DNA of 64,000 nt from the NCBI GenBank assembly GCA_000469685.2, contig LS997567.1:30181299-30245298 (forward strand). The letters run 5' to 3'. The first letter of the stretch is position 1. Every line of letters starts with the position of its first letter. Shown here piece after piece: positions 58,669-64,000 of the stretch. This stretch comes from Haemonchus contortus. Taxonomy: Eukaryota > Nematoda > Chromadorea > Rhabditida > Trichostrongylidae. The notes beneath the pieces are model-generated. The model was not told the DNA's origin, searched no databases, and saw only the letters and a program-made list of their open reading frames with translations. The position numbers and the translations under genes are program-made.

Positions 58669-59936
58669 CAGGGTGCGCCAAAATTATGATTACAGCGCGC
58701 GCTGACGCTCATAACGAAATTTTTCTGAGGACATAGCAATTCGTTCGCTTTCTTCTATTTCACAAGATAGATTACATCATTACCTTCATGATGATGCTAA
58801 ACTTTTCGTAGATTTTGAAAATAATGTAGGCGTAATTATCCCGTAAATAAATCGTCACTTTGCATTTTTAAGCACTTTTGGCCCGGTGCATCTACAGAGG
58901 ACTCGCCGTAACAAGACAGGGGGTACATTCGATTATAAGACGCTTTCGAGAGCTAAGAACAATTGCAGATAGGTCTGGTAATCCTGAGAGGCCTGCGGTT
59001 ATATTTAGTGGGAGTTTTAATGAAGCAGAGCGAAGGTCTGGGTAGCAGCGAAGTTTATTCTGAGCCCAAAATGACTAAATGAATGGATATTTCATGAAGT
59101 TTTCTGCGCGAAATGGTGAAGCATCATCTGCACGACAAGGCCTTTATACGATCAGAAAATGATTTCCCCAGTGAGCAGATTTAAAAGAAGAGAAATGTTG
59201 GCTCACCAAAGCTGCCCCGCCGCATACAAAAAATTGTTGTACGGGGTTACTGTTCACCGGCGGAAATATACCCGCAGTGAAAAAGGTGCCCAATAAGCAG
59301 GGCTACAAGATTTGTACAAAGCTGAAAGAAATGGAAGTGATGCAGCGCTAGGCTTGCTCACTTTCTGTCATGGCCTGCGCTAGCATCATCGCCGAGGCAA
59401 AGACACCAATTATTTTTGTAAATTATGGAGTTAAAGTTGATTTGGAGGCCTGTTTGATCTCTTCAGCCTGCGCAATAGGACACTTCGGCGATTCAAACCA
59501 GACATATCGTCAAGATGATGCTCCTGACTGCAGATCAGAAATTGTCTAGAAATTTCGTAAAAGAGGTTTCCTGACTTCATAACCTTCGATCAGTGACCAC
59601 TCTGCAGCGCTGAATTAAATCCCATAGATGTCTCAGTGTAGTCAGCCCTTAGGATGGAAGCATCCGTTAGCCCAAACAGGAAGTGAAATAATCTTGAAAA
59701 TGCCGTGCAAAAAGCTGGGATCAACTCGATGACCTTAGCTGCGTGCCACCGTCAATGCCGTTCATCGTCGTCTCTGGGGTTTGGCCAAAGCAGAAAGCAA
59801 CGGATCCCAGTCTCAGTGTACTATTTTGATAAGAGATTAGTGATAAACACTTTAATGTAATTGTTTTGCTTTTTTTAGCTTTCTATTCTTTTTCGGGGAT
59901 GTGATGTCTGTGTAATCATAATTTTGGCCCACCCTG
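58669..59936 (+). mobile_element. Tc1-like (IS630 group) transposon nested in Gypsy
   Basis: Ends CAGGGTGCGCCAAAATTATG and its near complement (CATAATTTTGGCCCACCCTG) are flanked by TA (58667-58668 and 59937-59938). The length, 1268 bp, fits a full element. + strand transposase remnants include TRQGVHSIIRRFRELRTIAD-like helix-turn-helix words, TPIIFVNYGVKVD, QDDAPD (second Asp region) and a damaged SAALNPIDVSV-type third region, all broken by stops. The inner sequence is strongly decayed but the ends are clear. Confidence 0.88.
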
Positions 59937-59944
59937 TATAACGC

Positions 59945-61440
59945 GCTGCACCCTCTCGTGTTGTAGTCCACAATTAATCTGCAATCTCCTTATCATGTAT
60001 CTCCTAAACAAATAGACTTGCTTTCTCACAGACATAGACATCTACCATCTTTTCCTTGCCGGCAAGCTAAATGTGTGATGGAGCTCTGCTCTAGGCTGTA
60101 ATACGGCAACTATCAAACGCCAATGGTGCTATCTCCGATTCCTCTAGCCGCGGTCGGCATAGCATCCTCCAATTCTTCTCATTGGTGAGAGAGGGTTGCG
60201 CCTGTATCCGGCTCGAATGCAATCTTCCATCCATTTCGACATCTAGCACTCGTGACGGCTCATCCGCCAATCGGTCAGTTTCACCTCGAACGGTAGCCAT
60301 TGTTGCCTCGTCAGTGTTTTGCTCATTCTAGTGGTCGCGTCTGTAGTAGCGGCTCCAACCATTTGGATACTACTTCTATTATAAGCAGTGCACTCGCTCT
60401 CCGGAGTACCGTAAATTCCAGTCCAAGTACTGCTCAACTCTTCATTCAGCCGATTGGCCGCTACTTCTCTTGTACCAAATCCACACACACGATTCGTGCT
60501 CTCAGCTCTACGACAGTGGGTTGGGCGTGATTTACGAGCTATATTCACGCTTCAACTTACCAACTGTTTAACACCGTCAGAGCTTTCAGTGGACTCCTCA
60601 CACCAGTGATCTTGGCTGGAAGATTAGTAGACTACACTAGCATTTTTCCAACATGTCGCTGCTACATGGCGCTTTTTTCTAGCATACTCTGCAGTATGCG
60701 GATTTCTAAAACATTCTTAACCGGCATGCCATAGCGCTCCATGGATACTGCACCTACACCCTTCTAAGCTGAACCTTTGCTCGGTTTCTTCTCCTGTTTC
60801 CTAGGCCACTCCTGCTGCTTGGGGGCCCTCCTTCAAATGTGGAGCATTTTTTTCGACGCGTTTGAATGCTTTAGACTGTTCCAATGACTACTGCGATGTC
60901 GGGTCTCTCTTCAGCGATCCTCGTCTTCATCGAGAGCAACCCTCCAGTGAAAACCATCACTATCATCGTAACCCGGTGGTTTTTGAAATATTCCAAGGTG
61001 CATGTACTCGCTGCCTTCTAGAGCTCAGCGCATTACTCAGTCCTGGCTTCCAAACCTTCGACATAAGGTCAAAGCGCTCGGCTAATACCAGCTTCTCCGG
61101 CTGGCTGTGGCGTTTCATGGCGTGCCGCAGATTCTTCAACTCTACTTCCTCTGACTTTTGCCCCTAGAGGAACAGTTCGATCTACTCAAAGTTTGTGTTG
61201 CCCACCTCCTGCAGGAAGATCAGCCCCCTGCCCCTTTCATCGATCACCTTCTTCAGCCGAGAAAGTTAATAAATAACTCCTACCAGGTTCTCGTGAGGTC
61301 GAACCCCGTCTTCAAGACGTTGCCGGGACATAAAGTGCCGGAGTCGACTCCGGTATATTCTTACAAGCAGGTTCTACCGTTATGGGTCTCACGACCAGTA
61401 GATGTATAATTCTGCTATACGCGGCGGCTGCGGCGAGCTC
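59945..61440 (-). pseudogene. Gypsy gag/5' region remnants
   Basis: On the - strand near 60700-60645 the words CRVC and KKRHVAATCWKN appear in adjacent frames. Together they match one CCHC nucleocapsid knuckle broken by a frameshift. Frames at 60548-60091 may be the protease/upstream Pol region, but I see no clear DTG/DSG active site. The rest is not resolvable. Confidence 0.5.
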
Positions 61441-61484
61441 GAGGCATTATCCACGGAGGAAATACCGGAAATCAGCGAACACAC

Positions 61485-61605
61485 AGTTAGTAGAATGCTT
61501 CATTCATAGAATCAAGCTCTTATATACTCTTATTAAATATCATTGCTACCCAGTTGATCCGTCTTCGTTCCTCACTCCCACACGTCCTATTCCATACTCC
61601 ATAAC
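61485..61605 (-). repeat. LTR-like block, high-coordinate (5') copy
   Basis: Partner of 54840-54995: AGAATGCTTCATTCATAGAA, CTCTTATATACTC, TCTTCGTTCCTC and ACACGTCCTATTCC. The two have diverged markedly, so the insertion is old. Confidence 0.6.
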
Positions 61606-61609
61606 AGTG

Positions 61610-62795
61610 CAAAAATAAGCACCATCGGTATAGAAAGTGAGCACGCCTCGACAAGTGAAACTTCACCTACAGTTTTAGTGGAAGGGATAACTGCACTCAC
61701 AAAAAGCACGGAAGTGCCAATAGATGCTCTGGATTTCTGTGGCTTTCGGACCTCTGAGAAACGCTAACAACTAAACCAACCTCACCTAACTTCCTTCTCA
61801 GCCTGATTTTTTAGTCTGCTCCCGGAAGGCTTGGCTAATTAATGATAGCTGAAAATGAGAGGGCACGAATGTTTTTGAAACCACGTTGTAGGTTGTAGGT
61901 TACACTAAAAGGCTCTCCCGATCTCGGCCCCATGAATTTCGATAGGAAGAGAAGGATCCAGCACTGCATTCATTTGCAAACTTCAATCCACATATTTAGT
62001 TCAGTGCAAAAGAATCAATAGAAGCGTCCTTGCAAACACGAGTTCTATACACTCGCTTGACCGGGCATAGAAAGGCTGTACTCACCAGCATCCTTATGCG
62101 TGCACCTTTTCCGAGCACCTTTCCATCTTTGCCTCGAGAATGACAGTGAGAACCGCCACCTCTTCAATGCGAGTATTTAGAGTGCTACCCTGTGCGACAC
62201 CTCGGTTACACAAAATTATGCAGTGTTCTAACGCATGCTAGTTGTGGAAAGAAATAGGGATAGTGCTTCGGTCGCTACGTAAACTGACACAAATCGCTTG
62301 GTAGCATCGGCTTCTGTGTAGCAACCAATGTAACTAATTGAACTGCGAATGAGCGTGTAAAGACAATAACACTAGACAACAAGAATTCCAAAAGAAATGA
62401 ACAAGTCAATAGTAAGTCAAACAAATAGAATCACCATACATATGCAGATTGTAACATCATGTGCTTCGAAGAAAGTCCTAGTAACTTTAGTCATGTGAGA
62501 GTTTACAATGCCACTTCTCATTCGAAGCTGTGGTCAGATAGCAATCGATTAACTTTAGGCAGCCCCTTTGCTCAGATCCAATTATTTATTCGCCTGGGGT
62601 CGCGGTTGTGTTCGTTCTTCACGCGTTAAGTTCCACACAGAAAGCCCCGGTACACTGCATCTAAAATACTGCGTTACAAAGAGTCGCTCAGGAAAATATC
62701 TGCTCAACAAAAGAGAGGCAAACTGCGGCCCTGCCATATGCATTCATTTTTACAATCAGACGTCGGCTTACAAATATGATATATATAACTTCAAT
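61610..62795. other. No supported feature
   Basis: No ORF with recognisable features. The ORF at 62568-62840 overlaps the mariner terminus and is not supported. Confidence 0.4.
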
Positions 62796-62797
62796 AG

Positions 62798-63672
62798 TAA
62801 GGTTGGCAAGAAAGTCCTGCGACAAAAATTGATGCGTTAACAATTGTATCCACAGTGAAAACACTGTAGCAAGGGTGATAAACTTGTAGGACATTCCTCG
62901 GGTAATCAACACATGAGCAAATAAGGGCACGCGTGTGGGCTTCGCAGCACTACGATCGATAAATGGACAACACCCGATTCGTACCATCACCTTCTACTAA
63001 GCACGTCACTGGAAAAAAGCGGGTGTAGGGGCTCAAATTATCAGCAACCTATTCGATGCTGCCACTGCTCAATGGTCAACGGTCAACAATCGGTTGGATC
63101 GCTTCACTGGAGGAGATACTAGCCATTAAAGTAACGCAAGTATTGTCCATTAATTTAATCGGGGTTGAAGAGAATATCCGCTATGAATTGCTTAACGCAG
63201 ACTAGATGGACAGAACAATGGCATATCCCTATGAAACCCGAAATTTTGACAACGGGGTTAGAGAAGGACGACCAAAACCGTAAGTCAGGTCCTTACAGAG
63301 GACAACGCACGACGGAGCTTCGCTTTAAACACACGTCAAAAGTTCTACGATTCCGCTTGGTTCCTGGTTTTTCATCAGTCGTACTTCCTAAGTGCTGCCC
63401 CTTCAAAATAGCATGTGATCCGCCTTCATAAGCATCCCGTTTTGGCAAAGAAACTCGTGATTAAGGTGATCTGAAACCGGCAGTCAATGATTACTTCGAG
63501 TCACAGCTTCCTAACTGATGGATGAAAAGTATCACTGATTCACTCAAAGGATAATAGAATGCTGTTGGCCACTTTGATGAATATATTCCCGAAAAATGAT
63601 TGGTCTAAAAAATTTTAGAGATGATTTGAAAAAAAAACTTCGTTTTGTCGCAGGACTCTCTTGTCAACCTAA
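62798..63672 (+). mobile_element. mariner-type element, heavily decayed
   Basis: TAAGGTTGGCAAGAAAGTCC at 62798 and its near complement (GGACTCTCTTGTCAACCTAA) ending about 63672 are inverted ends, followed by TA. Length is about 875 bp. Inside, weak + strand words near the C-terminus (WMKSITDSLK, GHFDEYIPEK) fit a mariner transposase tail. No catalytic motif is readable. Confidence 0.6.
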
Positions 63673-63674
63673 TA

Positions 63675-63735
63675 TATATAATATAATATAAGTTATATAT
63701 AAACCATGTATGGTTTATATATATATATATAATTT
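63675..63735. repeat. AT-rich tract with a perfect palindrome
   Basis: TATATAAACCA-TGTA-TGGTTTATATA forms an 11-bp stem, extended by flanking TA repeats. It is adjacent to the mariner end, where AT-rich targets are common. Confidence 0.85.
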
Positions 63736-63910
63736 ATAAAGAGGCTATAAGTTACCCCAATAATAGAAATGGGCCTCACTGATATGTAACTTCAACGGCA
63801 AATGTTAGAGGGCTAACAGTGCTCCCCCCTCCCCAACCCCCTGCCCCACGTGTCAGAGCCTGCCAAACAACACTTGCATATGCAAATGCCATGAATAGCG
63901 ATAAAAGTAG
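63736..63910. other. No gene; C-rich stretch
   Basis: It contains CTCCCCCCTCCCCAACCCCCTGCCCC at 63823-63845, a potential G-quadruplex on the - strand. Confidence 0.5.
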
Positions 63911-63916
63911 GCCAAA

Positions 63917-64000
63917 TTATCGTGTGTGTTTGAGTATAGGTGTGTGTAGGTGTGTGCGTGACTGTATTTGGGTGTATGTGTTTGTGTTTGTGCGTGTATG
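63917..64000 (+). repeat. GT-rich microsatellite, runs off the window
   Basis: Impure GTGTGTGT repeats similar in style to 27412-28735. It is truncated by the window end. Confidence 0.9.

Larger units (their letters stand above)
54835..61600 (-). mobile_element. Decayed Ty3/Gypsy LTR retrotransposon
   Basis: Read on the - strand from high to low coordinates: an LTR-like block at about 61485-61600, gag with a CCHC remnant (near 60645-60700), reverse transcriptase (about 58010-57440), RNase H (about 57200-57060), integrase (about 56600-55943), a GPY/F-like domain (55822-55598), an Arg/Ser-rich C-terminus (about 55500-55066), and a second LTR-like block at about 54840-54990. The two LTR-like blocks share CTTATATACTCT, TATCAT, TCTTCG(C/T)TCCTC and ACGTCCT in order. 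Stops and frameshifts occur in every domain. A Tc1-like element is nested at 58669-59936. Confidence 0.82.

Noticed and set aside
63660..63740. Telomere-adjacent or centromeric AT block
   Set aside because: No TTAGGC repeats; simply TA-rich DNA next to a mariner end.
1..64000. CRISPR array, prokaryotic operon or phage-like island
   Set aside because: The repeats are satellite, SINE or TIR type, spacers are not unique short segments, and genes show introns. The sequence is eukaryotic.

Overview
This is a gene-poor, repeat-saturated piece of a eukaryotic genome. The best fit is a parasitic nematode of the hookworm/Strongylida type. That rests on several RTE-clade non-LTR retrotransposon fragments, BEL/Pao and Ty3/Gypsy remnants, a Merlin element, mariner/Tc1 elements, and short 43-71 bp introns with nematode-like acceptors such as ATTTACAG and ATTCCAG. 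There are no operons, Shine-Dalgarno sites, rRNAs or convincing functional tRNAs. The species call is inference from family style; no search was run.

Layout. 1-6800: satellite array of about 150/180-bp monomers, organised as a 12-monomer higher-order unit of 2059-2060 bp. A complete Merlin transposon (3230-5447, 8-bp target duplication, one apparent frameshift) has jumped into it. 6800-17800: no gene I can defend. This stretch holds two copies of a tRNA-derived SINE, a 579-bp element with perfect 103-bp inverted ends, and a 25-G tract. 17800-23131: the 3' exons of a three-finger C2H2 zinc-finger gene on the + strand, with a 5'-truncated antisense RTE element in its 4.2-kb intron. 23140-28740: SINE, internally deleted mariner, BEL/Pao pol fragment, and GT-rich minisatellites. 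28500-37790: a large inverted duplication with arms of about 2.5-2.7 kb around a spacer of about 4 kb. The arms carry BEL/Pao-like gag zinc knuckles and a cysteine-rich segment; the spacer holds another mariner and a tandem pair of tRNA-like repeats. 37800-50330: a TIR element with a tRNA-like core, a Tc1-like relic, two RTE fragments each cut by a SINE, and a perfect 21-bp hairpin. 51070-53105: a chimeric RTE copy on the + strand. 53599-54360: a possible new three-exon membrane-protein gene on the - strand. 54835-61600: a decayed Ty3/Gypsy element on the - strand, with a Tc1-like element nested in it. 62798-63672: a last mariner relic, followed by an AT-rich palindrome and a GT microsatellite.

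How it fits together. Almost everything recognisable is mobile DNA of different ages, often nested (Merlin in satellite, SINE in RTE, Tc1 in Gypsy, RTE in an intron). The Merlin element, the 103-bp TIR element and the duplicated arms look young because their paired ends are identical or nearly so. Most of the rest is full of stops and frameshifts. Only the zinc-finger gene and the putative membrane-protein gene look like host genes.
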